Origin: an uncultured Alistipes sp.
Lineage (GTDB): Bacteria; Bacteroidota; Bacteroidia; Bacteroidales; Rikenellaceae
Reading direction: 5' to 3'
Length of the DNA stretch: 43,614 nucleotides
Assembly: GCA_900545315.1 (NCBI GenBank)
Contig: UQYM01000022.1
Coordinates: forward strand, 1 to 43,614
This document shows, piece after piece, positions 14,337 to 23,657 of this stretch. The notes beneath the pieces are model-generated. The model did no database searches, was not told where the DNA came from, and saw nothing but the letters and a program-made list of their open reading frames with translations. Made by a program: the position numbers and the translations under genes. Position 1 is the first letter of the stretch, and each line of letters begins with the position of its first letter.

Positions 14337-15344
14337 TTACAATCCCTGTGACTTGGCGACCAGAGCCAAGTCGCACAGGGCGGCGGCGACAGCGGCTTCG
14401 ACCACTACGCTGGCCCGCATGGCGATGCATGCATCGTGGCGTCCCTTGATGATCAATCTTTCGGGGGTGCCGGTTTGGGTATTGAGGGTCAGCTGAGGGG
14501 TAGAGATGCTGGCGGTAGGTTTGATGGCCACCCGGACGTTGATTGGGTTTCCGTTGGTGATTCCACCGACAATGCCTCCTGCGTGGTTGGTGACGGTACG
14601 GCCATCCGGAGCGGCGATAGGGTCGTTGTTTTCGCTGCCGCGCAGTTTTGCCGAGCCGAAGCCCAAACCGAACTCAACCGCTTTGACTGCCGGGACTGCG
14701 TAGAGCAGGTGGCTCATGACGCTTTCGACCGAGTCGAAGAAGGGTTCGCCGAGTCCTGCGGGCAGGCCGGTTGCGGTACATTCGATAATTCCGCCCACGG
14801 AGTCTTGTGAACGCAGCGCCTTTTCGATGATTTCGGCAAACTTTTCGGGGTCGTTGCATCCGCCCACTTCGGTCAGGGTACTTTCCACGTGGACTTTTTG
14901 CGGGTAGAGTGTGTTGAGAATCAGTTTGGCCACTACGCCCGCGGTGACCAACCCGAGGGTCAGGCGGCCCGAGAAGTGTCCACCTCCGCGATAGTCGGCA
15001 AAGCCTTTGAATTTTTGCATGGCGACCCAATCCGCATGCGAGGGGCGGGGATGGGTGACTAAATTGCGGTAATCCCCGGAGAGGGTATTTTCGTTGTAAT
15101 AGACCACGGTCAGCGGGGCGCCGGTGGTAAAGCCGTTGAATAGGCCGCTGACGATGTGAGGGGTGTCACTCTCTTTTCTGGGGGTGGTTCCACGTTTACC
15201 GCTTTTACGGCGGGCCAGATCGGCCGCAAAGCTCTCTTCGTTGAGCGGAATACCGGCCGGTACACCGTCCAGCGTTACGCCGACCATTTGGCCGTGCGAC
15301 TCTCCGAAGATGGAGATGCGGAATAATCTACCAAAACTGTTCAT
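14337..15344 (-). CDS. aroC: Chorismate synthase
   Basis: 335 residues. It converts EPSP to chorismate, the last common step to aromatic amino acids, using reduced FMN. Family segments visible: FGESHGQMVGVTLDGVPAG near the N-terminus, RRKSGKRGTTPRKESD, and the DYRGGGHFSGRLT loop. It is slightly shorter than the 350-360 usual for the family, with a tidy end (LALVAKSQGL), so it looks complete. Transcribed leftward ahead of the DUF177 operon but separated by that operon's own promoter. The EPSP-forming aroA is nearby at 15966-17213 on the same strand, though not in the same unit. Confidence 0.97.
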   Translation of the reverse strand: MNSFGRLFRISIFGESHGQMVGVTLDGVPAGIPLNEESFAADLARRKSGKRGTTPRKESDTPHIVSGLFNGFTTGAPLTVVYYNENTLSGDYRNLVTHPRPSHADWVAMQKFKGFADYRGGGHFSGRLTLGLVTAGVVAKLILNTLYPQKVHVESTLTEVGGCNDPEKFAEIIEKALRSQDSVGGIIECTATGLPAGLGEPFFDSVESVMSHLLYAVPAVKAVEFGLGFGSAKLRGSENNDPIAAPDGRTVTNHAGGIVGGITNGNPINVRVAIKPTASISTPQLTLNTQTGTPERLIIKGRHDACIAMRASVVVEAAVAAALCDLALVAKSQGL

Positions 15345-15437
15345 CGCTATGCAGGTTATAGGATTCTGACCTTACGGCCTGTTGCTTCAATTCTTTTTTT
15401 TGTTCTGTGGGCGTTTAGGTGCTCCACTTGTTTTTTT

Positions 15438-15482
15438 GAGCTTTTGTGTGCTCCCGCTCACTTTTGAGCTTTTGTGTGCTCC
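15438..15482. repeat. 28-base period repeat in aroC-aroA spacer
   Basis: GAGCTTTTGTGTGCTCC repeats exactly at 28-base period, with degenerate further copies containing CACTTG and GCGCCCC on to about 15565. Confidence 0.75.
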
Positions 15483-15799
15483 AGTTGGCTCTGTGTTTTT
15501 TTTGCGCTTCAGCTGGTTCTGTGAACTTTTGGGCGCCCCACTTGCTTTTTGAGCTCTTGGGCGCCCCTGCCGGTGCCGGAGGGGTATTGCCCTTTTGCCT
15601 TTCCGACACGCTTCCGACCCCGCATAATTCGCAATTCCGCAAAAAACGCACTCCGCAAAACTGCCCCCCGCAAAAAAACGCAGCCACCAACGATCTCACC
15701 CTCCACGATCGCAACAATCGAATCGCTCCAAATCAGAATTTCCTATCCATGAAACTCCGCAGCCAGGAATTTTATTATATCGGGCCTTGCAATGGTCCC

Positions 15800-15847
15800 T
15801 GAAACGATCTTTGAAACGGATCATGAAACGTTCCCTGAAACTACCCG
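15800..15847. repeat. 12-base tandem array, four units
   Basis: Four units each beginning TGAAAC at 15800, 15812, 15824 and 15836, the other six bases varying. The spacing is exact. Confidence 0.8.
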
Positions 15848-15965
15848 ATCTTTTATTGATTTATCGGCTTTTACGAGAGTGATTGTCTGTGTGTTTGGTT
15901 TTGCGTTATTTTATTTAGTGAGTCGAATTACAAATGTGCCCAATGGCAAAATTACGTTGCCTTAA

Positions 15966-17213
15966 CTACTCTTTGCAGCGGAGGGTTTCGAGGTCGTGCC
16001 AGAACTCCGGATAGGATTTGTCCACGGCATCTGCCCCTTCGATAATGACCGAGCCGTCGCTACGCAGCGCTGCAACCGCTGCTGCCATGGCAATGCGGTG
16101 GTCGTTGTGGCTGTCCACCAAAGCACTGCAGATGGGGCCACCCTTGATCAACATCGTATTTTCTTGCGAGAGATCCACCTCAATACCCATGTGCCCGAAC
16201 ACTTCGGCAATGGTTTCGGCCCGATTGCTCTCTTTGTAGGTGAGTCGGCGGGTACCGGTCAGGACGGTTGTTCCTTCGCAGCAGGAGGCCAGAGCTGCCA
16301 ATGCCGGGAAGAGATCCGGGCAGTGTGTGGCATCGAATTCGAAGGCGTGCAGCGGTTCCCGGTTGACGGTCACCGAGTGGTCGGTGGTGATGATTTCGGC
16401 CCCGGCCCGAGCCATTGCATCGATAATGGCCAAATCGGCCTGTTGCGAGAGGTGGTTCAGGTTGAGGATGGTGACGTTACCGGCAATGGCTCCGGCGACT
16501 AACAGACACGAGGCTCCGCTCCAATCCCCTTCGATGTTGTAGGTGCAGGGCTTGTAGTGTTGTCCGCCGGGTACATAAAACAGTTCGTAGTCGTTATGTT
16601 CGATCGAGACGCCGAACTGTTCGGCCAGACCGATGGTCATATCCACGTAGGGACGGCTTTTGAGGTTATCCACCCGCAGGACGGTATCCTCTTTGACTAA
16701 GGGGAGGGCCATCAGCAGTCCAGTGATGAATTGTGAGCTGAGGGAGCCATCTACGCGCACCTCACCGCCATGCATCGGTCCGTTGACGGTGATGGGCAGG
16801 TAGCCGCCGTTTGAGACCACCTCGACGCCGAGTGTCTGCAGTGGATCCTCCATCATTTCGATGGGGCGGCGCAAAATTGAGCCTTCCCCGCTGAGGGTGA
16901 TGGGCAGGTTGCACAGCGAGGCGATGGGGGTGAACAGTCGGGCTGCCAGACCTGATTCGCCGATATTTAATTTGGTGGAGGTGGGGTTTAGTCCGCCCCG
17001 GATGGTATAGGTGTTTCCGTCGTGAGAGACGGTGGCTCCGAGTCGTTGGGCAGTATCGAGTGCTGCGCGGGAGTCATTACACAGGTCGAGATGGGTTAGC
17101 GTAGTTTCGCCTTCGGCCAGCAGGGCAGCAGCAATGGCCCGTTGAGCATAACTTTTCGATGCTGGTGCCGTGATCTCTCCTGCGACGCTGCCTTTGTGTA
17201 CGGTAATTTTCAT
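15966..17213 (-). CDS. aroA: 3-phosphoshikimate 1-carboxyvinyltransferase (EPSP synthase)
   Basis: 415 residues. It joins phosphoenolpyruvate to shikimate 3-phosphate. N-terminal PASKSYAQRAIAAALLAEGE and NIGESGLAARLF are the substrate-binding signatures, and the C-terminal SHNDHRIAMAAAV is the catalytic DHR region. Start is 8 bases after the lptB stop, so lptB and aroA form one leftward unit. Cytosolic shikimate pathway enzyme. Complete by length. Confidence 0.97.
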   Translation of the reverse strand: MKITVHKGSVAGEITAPASKSYAQRAIAAALLAEGETTLTHLDLCNDSRAALDTAQRLGATVSHDGNTYTIRGGLNPTSTKLNIGESGLAARLFTPIASLCNLPITLSGEGSILRRPIEMMEDPLQTLGVEVVSNGGYLPITVNGPMHGGEVRVDGSLSSQFITGLLMALPLVKEDTVLRVDNLKSRPYVDMTIGLAEQFGVSIEHNDYELFYVPGGQHYKPCTYNIEGDWSGASCLLVAGAIAGNVTILNLNHLSQQADLAIIDAMARAGAEIITTDHSVTVNREPLHAFEFDATHCPDLFPALAALASCCEGTTVLTGTRRLTYKESNRAETIAEVFGHMGIEVDLSQENTMLIKGGPICSALVDSHNDHRIAMAAAVAALRSDGSVIIEGADAVDKSYPEFWHDLETLRCKE

Positions 17214-17221
17214 AAATGAGT

Positions 17222-17944
17222 TTAACGTAATTTGAAGTCTTTTCCCAGATAGACTTTGCGGACAGTCTCGTCATTGGCAAGATCTTCGGCCGTACCGGCT
17301 TTAAGGATTTTACCTTCGAACAGCAGGTAGGTTCGGTCTGTGATCGAGAGGGTTTCATGGACGTTGTGGTCGGTGATGACCACGCCGATATTTTTATCCT
17401 TAAGCGTTGCCACGATACTTTGGATATCTTCGACGGCGATGGGGTCCACTCCGGCGAAGGGTTCATCGAGCAGGATGAATTTGGGGTTGATGGCCACTGC
17501 GCGTGCGATCTCGGTACGACGACGTTCACCACCAGAGAGTTGGATACCCATGCTTTTGCGCACCTTTTGCAGGCGGAACTCTTCGATCAGGTTTTCGAGT
17601 CGTTCGCGTTGGTACTCTTTGGAGAAGTTGGTCATCTGCAGTACGGCTCGGATATTGTCTTCGACGGAGAGGTGCCGGAATACCGACGCCTCTTGAGCCA
17701 GATAACCTACACCTTGTTGGGCCCGTTTATAGACGGGTTCGTGAGTCAGCTCTTTATCTTCGAGGAAGATGCCGCCTTCGTTGGGTTTGATCAGTCCAAC
17801 GATCATGTAGAAGGTTGTGGTTTTTCCGGCGCCGTTAGGGCCGAGCAGGCCGACGATCTCACCCTGGTTGACTTCGATCGAGACGTGATCGACGACCGTA
17901 CGGGTCTTGTATCTCTTGACAAGGTCTTTGGTGTATAATCTCAT
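17222..17944 (-). CDS. lptB: LPS transport ATPase LptB
   Basis: 240 residues. ATPase of the Lpt machine that carries lipopolysaccharide from the inner to the outer membrane. Walker A GPNGAGKTT at 35-43, signature LSGGE at 136-140, Walker B ILLDEP ending at Asp160-Glu161, and the LptB-typical YLAQEASVFRHLSVEDNI at 81-98. First gene of the lptB-aroA unit. A TAACTTTG box is seen leftward at 17987-17980, about 36 bases before the ATG at 17944. recQ starts divergently 115 bases away. Confidence 0.96.
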   Translation of the reverse strand: MRLYTKDLVKRYKTRTVVDHVSIEVNQGEIVGLLGPNGAGKTTTFYMIVGLIKPNEGGIFLEDKELTHEPVYKRAQQGVGYLAQEASVFRHLSVEDNIRAVLQMTNFSKEYQRERLENLIEEFRLQKVRKSMGIQLSGGERRRTEIARAVAINPKFILLDEPFAGVDPIAVEDIQSIVATLKDKNIGVVITDHNVHETLSITDRTYLLFEGKILKAGTAEDLANDETVRKVYLGKDFKLR

Positions 17945-17979
17945 AGTGGCGACTTCCGCAAGTATGAAACAATTTTGAA

Positions 17980-17987
17980 CAAAGTTA
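17980..17987 (-). promoter_or_regulatory. -7 box of lptB-aroA
   Basis: TAACTTTG read leftward, a full match to TAnnTTTG. No clear TTG at the usual distance upstream. A weaker rightward match, TATCTTTA at 18011-18018, sits before recQ. Confidence 0.5.
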
Positions 17988-18058
17988 GCGTTTTTTTAAG
18001 AAAAAATTTTTATCTTTAGGTTAAAATTGACTTGTATATAAGGGTATAAACGATTTAG

Positions 18059-20248
18059 ATGGCTGACAAAGAGAGTGTTTTATTGCATGAACGACTGAAA
18101 GAGTATTTCGGTTTTACCAGTTTCAAAGGGAACCAGGAGGCGGTTATTCGCAACGTACTCGCAGGCAAAGACACATTTGTGTTGATGCCGACCGGTGGGG
18201 GTAAATCGTTGTGTTATCAGTTGCCTGCGTTGGTGATGGACGGGGTTGCGATTGTGATTTCGCCTTTGATAGCGCTGATGAAGAATCAGGTGGATGCCAT
18301 GCGTACGTTCAGCATGGAAGAGGGGATTGCCCATTTCCTGAACTCTTCGCTCAACAAGGCGGCGGTCGCCAAGGTCAAGAGCGATGTACTGGCCGGCAAG
18401 ACCAAATTGCTCTATTTTGCCCCGGAGTCGCTGACCAAGGAGGATAATGTGTCGTTTTTGCGTCAGATCAAGATTTCGTTTTATGCCATCGACGAGGCGC
18501 ACTGTATTTCCGAATGGGGACACGATTTCCGTCCGGAGTATCGTCGTATTCGTCCGATCATCAATGATATTGGGCCGGCGCCGTTGATTGCGCTGACCGC
18601 AACGGCGACCCCGAAGGTTCAGATGGATATTCAGAAGAACCTCGGGATGCTGGATGCGACGGTATTCAAGTCTTCGTTCAACCGCCCGAACCTCTTTTAT
18701 GAAATTCGCTCGAAGGTCAACGCCACCAAAGAGATTATCCGTTATATCAAGAACAATCCCGGCAAGTCTGGTATTATCTATTGCCTGAGCCGCAAGAAGG
18801 TGGAGGAGTTGGCTGAACTGTTGGCCGCCAATAGTATAAAGGTTGCTCCGTACCATGCGGGTATGGATGCGGCGACCCGTGCCGCCAATCAGGATGCCTT
18901 CCTCAATGAGAAGGTGGATGTGATTGTGGCGACGATTGCCTTTGGAATGGGTATCGATAAGCCCGATGTGCGTTATGTGATCCATTACGATATTCCCAAG
19001 AGTCTGGAGGGGTATTACCAGGAGACGGGACGTGCCGGACGAGACGGAGGGGGCGGACACTGTATTGCCTTTTACAGTTACAAGGATATCCAGAAGCTCG
19101 AGAAGTTCATGCAGGGCAAGCCGTTGGCCGAGCAGGAGATTGGAAAGCTGTTGTTGCAGGAGACGGTGGCTTATGCCGAGAGTTCGGTGTGTCGTCGGAA
19201 GACGTTGTTGCACTATTTCGGGGAGGAGTATCCCGAGGAGAATTGCCACTGCTGCGACAACTGTATGAATCCCAAGCCTAAGTTTGAGGGACGTGAGGCG
19301 TTGACGCTGATGCTCAAGGTGCTCGAATTCTTGGGAGACAAGTTCAAGTTCGACTATCTGATCAATGTACTGGTGGGGCGCAACAATGCGCTGATCAAGT
19401 CTTACGGCCACAACAAGTGCGAATGGTTTGGATCGGGAGCCGATCACAACGATCGTTACTGGGCGGCGGTGATCCGTCAGGCGTTGATTTTGGGCTTTAT
19501 TGATAAAAATATTGAGAACTACGGTCTGTTGTCGGTGACCGAGGCTGGACGTAAATATCTGGAGCAGCCCTATTCGATTTTGTTGACGGCCGACCATGAA
19601 TATGAGGATGGGGATGACGATCCGGTTTCTCCGCCGATGGGTAAGGGATCGGTAGCCGATGAGGAGCTGTTTGCGATGTTGAAGGATCAGCGTCGCAAGG
19701 TGGCGCAACAGATGGAATTGCCACCGTTTGTGATATTCCAGGACCCGTCGCTTGAGGATATGGCGATTCAATATCCGGTGACGATGGAGGAGTTGCAGAA
19801 TATTACGGGGGTTGGTGCCGGCAAGGCTCGTAAATTCGGCAAGCCGTTTATCGAGTTGATCAAGAAGTATGTGGACGAGAAGGAGATTATTCGTCCGCAG
19901 GACATGGTGGTCAAGAGTGTGGTGAACAAGAGTGGCAACAAGGTGTTCATCATTCAGAGCATTGACCGTCAGATGGACTTTGAGGATATTGCCCGGGCTC
20001 GGGATTTGGATTTTGACGAATTGTTGACCGAGATTGAGGCGATTGTTCATTCGGGCACCAAGCTCAACATTTCGTATTACATCAATCAGGTGATTGATGA
20101 GGATAAGGCGGAAGATATCTTCCTCTACTTCAAGGAGGATGCGCAGAGTGATTCGATCGAAGAGGCGATGCAGGAGTTGGGAGGTGATTACACCGAAGAG
20201 GAGATCCGTCTGGTCCGCATCCAGTTTATGAGCGAGATGGGTAACTAA
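18059..20248 (+). CDS. recQ: ATP-dependent DNA helicase RecQ
   Basis: 729 residues. A 3'-5' helicase of recombination and replication repair. Q motif GFTSFKGNQEAVIRNVLAG, Walker A MPTGGGKSLCYQLPA, DEAH-box DEAHCISEWGHDFRPEY, motif VI QETGRAGRDG, the zinc site (C..RRKTLLHYFGEE followed by CHCCDNC), winged-helix domain, then a HRDC domain near residues 560-610 (VTMEELQNITGVGAGKARKF). A C-terminal tail of about 100 residues, rich in acidic and aromatic residues, follows; it is not in the minimal RecQ and is common in Bacteroidota. Divergent from lptB. Confidence 0.97.
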   Translation: MADKESVLLHERLKEYFGFTSFKGNQEAVIRNVLAGKDTFVLMPTGGGKSLCYQLPALVMDGVAIVISPLIALMKNQVDAMRTFSMEEGIAHFLNSSLNKAAVAKVKSDVLAGKTKLLYFAPESLTKEDNVSFLRQIKISFYAIDEAHCISEWGHDFRPEYRRIRPIINDIGPAPLIALTATATPKVQMDIQKNLGMLDATVFKSSFNRPNLFYEIRSKVNATKEIIRYIKNNPGKSGIIYCLSRKKVEELAELLAANSIKVAPYHAGMDAATRAANQDAFLNEKVDVIVATIAFGMGIDKPDVRYVIHYDIPKSLEGYYQETGRAGRDGGGGHCIAFYSYKDIQKLEKFMQGKPLAEQEIGKLLLQETVAYAESSVCRRKTLLHYFGEEYPEENCHCCDNCMNPKPKFEGREALTLMLKVLEFLGDKFKFDYLINVLVGRNNALIKSYGHNKCEWFGSGADHNDRYWAAVIRQALILGFIDKNIENYGLLSVTEAGRKYLEQPYSILLTADHEYEDGDDDPVSPPMGKGSVADEELFAMLKDQRRKVAQQMELPPFVIFQDPSLEDMAIQYPVTMEELQNITGVGAGKARKFGKPFIELIKKYVDEKEIIRPQDMVVKSVVNKSGNKVFIIQSIDRQMDFEDIARARDLDFDELLTEIEAIVHSGTKLNISYYINQVIDEDKAEDIFLYFKEDAQSDSIEEAMQELGGDYTEEEIRLVRIQFMSEMGN

Positions 20249-20833
20249 ACCGTTGCCAATCAACCGCACAATCAAATCGCCGCAAATCAACGAGGCGGGT
20301 CGTCTTTAAGGCGGGGTGTCTATTGTCGTTGCAGGGTGGCGCGTTGGTTGCGGAAGGCAGCGTATTCCGGGCTCAATGCGTTATCTGCATGTGATATTGT
20401 GCCAACAACTGTGCGATAGATAGTTGATGGGTGTTCGACCCGTTGATCTACGGTGTGGTTTAAGTCAGTGCAATGCGAGGTGTATCTTTGAGAGTGGCTC
20501 CCTTTTGTGCGTGGCCGGTGCATCGATTGACAGAGCGGAAGGCTCTGAAGCAGCGGCGTGGCTGAGCAATGACCGGCACATGGATCAATGCGATGGGGGT
20601 GCGGAGTAAGTTCCCCGATTCAGAGTTTTATTCCAGTTCGGGTGTGATTATAGCGGAGTTACCAAGTTGCATAGTTCGGGAAAATGCCTTTATGAATCAG
20701 CGATTGGTTACGGTTGGCGGCACGTGCTTTTAAGCAGGTACCTGCAGTCCGCAGTGTGTAACGTAAGAAAGTAAATCGTTGATTCATAATTTTTTATAGA
20801 TAATTAGATACTCAATTTGTTCAATTCAATAGC
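20249..20833. other. Gene-free spacer recQ to GH10
   Basis: I see no gene, RNA or strong hairpin in these 585 bases. The last 40 bases before the GH10 start are A/T-rich and contain TCAATTTG, one base off a -7 box. Confidence 0.4.
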
Positions 20834-22162
20834 ATGAAAAAGATAGGTTGGGGTGTGTTATTGGCTTTAGCGGGTGTATGTACCTTGCAGGCGCAACCTT
20901 CGTGTCCACGTAGTGCGGCAGAGGATTCCACACACATTATGGACCAGAAATATTGGGATTTTTGGAATTCGGATGTTCAGGCAAAAATCGATCAGAATAT
21001 TGAGCAGTATAGGAAAAAGGATGGCCGGGTGAAGGTGGATCCGAACGTTGAGGTGAGGGTAGAGCAGCTGAGCCATTCCTTTATTTTTGGTGGTAACATT
21101 TTCTTGTTCGGGCAGTTGGCCAATGCGCAGCAGAATCGCGAATACGAACAGACGTTTGGAACGTTGTTCAATGCGGCGACCATTCCGTTTTATTGGAAGA
21201 CGTTGGAACCCCAACCCGGTCATCCGCGGTATGAGGCGGGATCGGAGCCGATTTTTCGTCGTCCTCCGACAGATCCGATTGTCGATTTTTGCGAGGAGCA
21301 TCAGATTTTGGCCAAAGGGCATGCCATGATTTACGGTTTGCGACTTTACGGTCATCCGGATTGGATGCCGGAGGATCGCCAGCAGATGGAGCAATACTTT
21401 GAAGATCATATCCGTGAGCTGGCCAAACGGTACAAGGGACGTGTCCAGATGTGGGATGTGGTGAACGAGTCGGTGGATCAGGTGAACCGCGGGTTGATGC
21501 CTGACGATTATACCTATAAATGTTTTCGGTGGGCGATGAAATATCTGCCTCGGGCGGTTGAGCTCAATAGCAATGATGTCGATTTGCACGACAGTGTTCC
21601 CAATATCAACCATTATGTAGAGATTGTACGTGATCTGGTTGATCGGGGCATACGGATTGACCATGTGGGGGCACAGATGCACATTTTCAATCCGAAGGAG
21701 TCTCGTCAGATTGCGGATGGGGACAGCATATTGTATCCGGAGCATCTGCAGGAGGTGATGGATTGTTTACGGGGGACGGACCGTCCGTTGCACATCAGTG
21801 AGTTGACCATCAGTGCCCCCGATTCCACGCCGGAGGGGTCGATGATTCAGGCGATATTGGCGAGAAACCTGTATCGGTTTTGGTTCAGTGATCCCGATGT
21901 GACGGCCATTACCTGGTGGAATGTGGTAGATGGCGGCGGGGCTCCGGGTGAGCCTTCCTATTCGGGGCTTTATGATCAGCAGATGAATCGGAAGCCGGCT
22001 TATGGGGTGTTGGATGAGTTGATCAATAAGGAGTGGAAAACCGATCTGACGGTCCAGTCGGATGCCGAGGGTTGGGTTAATTTCCGTGGATTTACGGGCA
22101 AATACAGGATCTCCTGGACCGACAAAAAAGGCAAGCAACACACCAAAGAGTATGTTTTGTAA
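20834..22162 (+). CDS. Secreted glycoside hydrolase family 10 enzyme
   Basis: 442 residues. Signal peptide MKKIGWGVLLALAGVCTLQA, then a GH10 barrel. The acid/base residue is Glu212 in WDVVNES and the nucleophile Glu323 in LHISELTIS; the substrate-pocket segment IDHVGAQMHIF is also in place. GH10 enzymes cleave xylan and related beta-1,4-linked chains. The short C-terminal beta region (after residue 400) may be a small accessory domain. No SusC/SusD or other polysaccharide genes lie beside it, so it appears to be solitary rather than part of a polysaccharide-utilisation locus. Substrate cannot be fixed by sight; xylan is the family default. Confidence 0.9.
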   Translation: MKKIGWGVLLALAGVCTLQAQPSCPRSAAEDSTHIMDQKYWDFWNSDVQAKIDQNIEQYRKKDGRVKVDPNVEVRVEQLSHSFIFGGNIFLFGQLANAQQNREYEQTFGTLFNAATIPFYWKTLEPQPGHPRYEAGSEPIFRRPPTDPIVDFCEEHQILAKGHAMIYGLRLYGHPDWMPEDRQQMEQYFEDHIRELAKRYKGRVQMWDVVNESVDQVNRGLMPDDYTYKCFRWAMKYLPRAVELNSNDVDLHDSVPNINHYVEIVRDLVDRGIRIDHVGAQMHIFNPKESRQIADGDSILYPEHLQEVMDCLRGTDRPLHISELTISAPDSTPEGSMIQAILARNLYRFWFSDPDVTAITWWNVVDGGGAPGEPSYSGLYDQQMNRKPAYGVLDELINKEWKTDLTVQSDAEGWVNFRGFTGKYRISWTDKKGKQHTKEYVL

Positions 22163-22883
22163 ACAGATTTGGTAAGCTGTTGAGGCGTTTTCTCTTGGTC
22201 GAACTTGCATTGATACAGTTGCTTGTGCCGCTTTAGATCTTGGTCTGTGGGCCTTGTTTGAGGGGGGCAGCTCAGGCAGCCTTGCTATAAGAGGTTTGCG
22301 GCTTTATCGGTTTTCTGGAGGATTGTTACGTGCTCTTTCAGACTTCTTCTGTGGCCTCAAGGAGATTTTACGTGTGTGGGATTCCAGGGTGATTTTTAGT
22401 GATTCCCGGAGAATCTTTGAGCGATCCCGAGGCCCCAAAATCATAGAACAGTTTGTGCTCCATCCTCGAGCAACCTCAAAGCAACCGCGCATTTCTCGAA
22501 TTTCGAAGGGACCTCCAAATAGTTCTAAATAATTCAAATGGTCGGCATTCTCCCTCCCCGCATTTCGTCCGTATCCCTCCGCATTTTGTCCACATCTTTC
22601 TGCACTTTCCCGGCCACCTATATCATTCTCCGATCGGGAACCATCCGAGTGGAGCGCATAGGCAGATCGAGTAGAGGAAGGAATAGTTTGCCGATGCGGA
22701 CGATGAATCTGGCCCTAAAGACAAGAAAAATGTCCGGTGTTTTGGAGCTTCTGTACAATAGGAGGGCCTGCTAATTTGGGTTGAACGTGCCGGAATATTC
22801 TCATTTTATCCCTATCTTTGGGACGGTTTGCAGGAAGGGGGCGTTCATGCCGCCTCACCAAAGCACATTTTCGAGACAAGGGT
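22163..22883. other. Gene-free spacer with 21-base period repeat
   Basis: No gene supported. GCATTTCGTC at 22560, GCATTTTGTC at 22581 and GCACTTTCCC at 22602 form a decayed 21-base array. The end holds the rsmA promoter box. Confidence 0.5.
22813..22820 (+). promoter_or_regulatory. -7 box upstream of rsmA
   Basis: TATCTTTG, an exact TAnnTTTG match. It implies a leader of about 60 bases and argues for the rsmA start at 22884, because an upstream in-frame start at 22818 would lie inside the box. Confidence 0.55.
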
Positions 22884-23657
22884 ATGTACGTAAAGCCGAA
22901 AAAACATTTAGGACAACACTTTTTGACCGATCAGTCGATTGCGCGGCGCATTGCGGAGAGTCTGTATGCGGACCGATGCAGCACGGTGTTGGAGGTGGGT
23001 TGCGGCACAGGTGTTCTGACCCGTTTTCTGCTTGAGCGGAGTGATATCACGTTGTATGGGGCCGAGGTGGACAGTGAGAGCGTGGCCTATCTGCATGAGT
23101 ATTATCCCGATTTTGCTCCACGGCTGATCGAAGGGGATTTTTTGCGGATGAATTTGGCAGAGCACTTCCCCCAAGGGGTGAATGTGATTGGCAATTTCCC
23201 TTACAATATTTCGTCACAAATTTTCTTCAAGGTATTGGAGTATAGGGATTTGGTTCCTGAGGTGGTGGGGATGGTACAGCGTGAGGTTGCGGTCCGCATT
23301 GCGGAACCTCCCGGATCGAAGGAGTATGGCATTTTGAGTGTTTTGTTGCAGGCCTATTACGATATTGAGTACCTGTTCACGGTGAATGAGGGGGTATTCA
23401 ATCCGCCGCCCAAGGTGAAAAGTGCGGTGATTCGGTTGCGTCGCAATGCCGTGCAGCATCTGGATTGTGACGAAACGTTGTTTGTCAAGGTGGTCAAGGC
23501 TGGTTTTAATCAGCGTCGTAAAACGTTACGTAACTCTTTGCGGGCTGTTTTTGGCGATTTCGGCGGGGTGGAACATGAGTTTTTTGCCCAACGACCCGAG
23601 CGTTTGGGTGTTTCCGAATTTGTGACATTGACCAACTGGATCGCCGCTCATATATAG
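22884..23657 (+). CDS. rsmA: 16S rRNA dimethyladenosine transferase
   Basis: 257 residues from ATG 22884. It adds two methyl groups to each of two adenines near the 3' end of 16S rRNA, a late step of 30S assembly. Visible: KKHLGQHFLTDQSIARRIAE, SAM-binding motif VLEVGCGTGVLT, and the target-base motif NFPYNIS. The C-terminal domain ends in LTNWIAAHI. A longer in-frame reading from 22818 was set aside because the N-terminus of the family begins KPKK and the upstream bases hold the promoter box. Formerly named ksgA. Confidence 0.96.
   Translation: MYVKPKKHLGQHFLTDQSIARRIAESLYADRCSTVLEVGCGTGVLTRFLLERSDITLYGAEVDSESVAYLHEYYPDFAPRLIEGDFLRMNLAEHFPQGVNVIGNFPYNISSQIFFKVLEYRDLVPEVVGMVQREVAVRIAEPPGSKEYGILSVLLQAYYDIEYLFTVNEGVFNPPPKVKSAVIRLRRNAVQHLDCDETLFVKVVKAGFNQRRKTLRNSLRAVFGDFGGVEHEFFAQRPERLGVSEFVTLTNWIAAHI

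Larger units (their letters stand above)
15345..15965. other. Gene-free spacer with two decayed repeat arrays
   Basis: No credible gene. It holds two exact copies of GAGCTTTTGTGTGCTCC at 15438-15454 and 15466-15482 (28-base period), with looser copies to about 15560, and four TGAAAC motifs at exact 12-base spacing (15800, 15812, 15824, 15836). Apparent frames here are low-complexity artefacts. Confidence 0.6.

Noticed and set aside
15415..15802. Short frames on both strands between aroC and aroA
   Set aside because: Produced by the low-complexity repeats; no start or family signals.
18080..20290. A 736-residue open frame antisense to recQ
   Set aside because: Exact antisense to a certain gene; no family features; it arises from codon choice. 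Similar long antisense frames over the GH10, Gfo/Idh, HEAT-DUF1080 and M16 genes were left out for the same reason.
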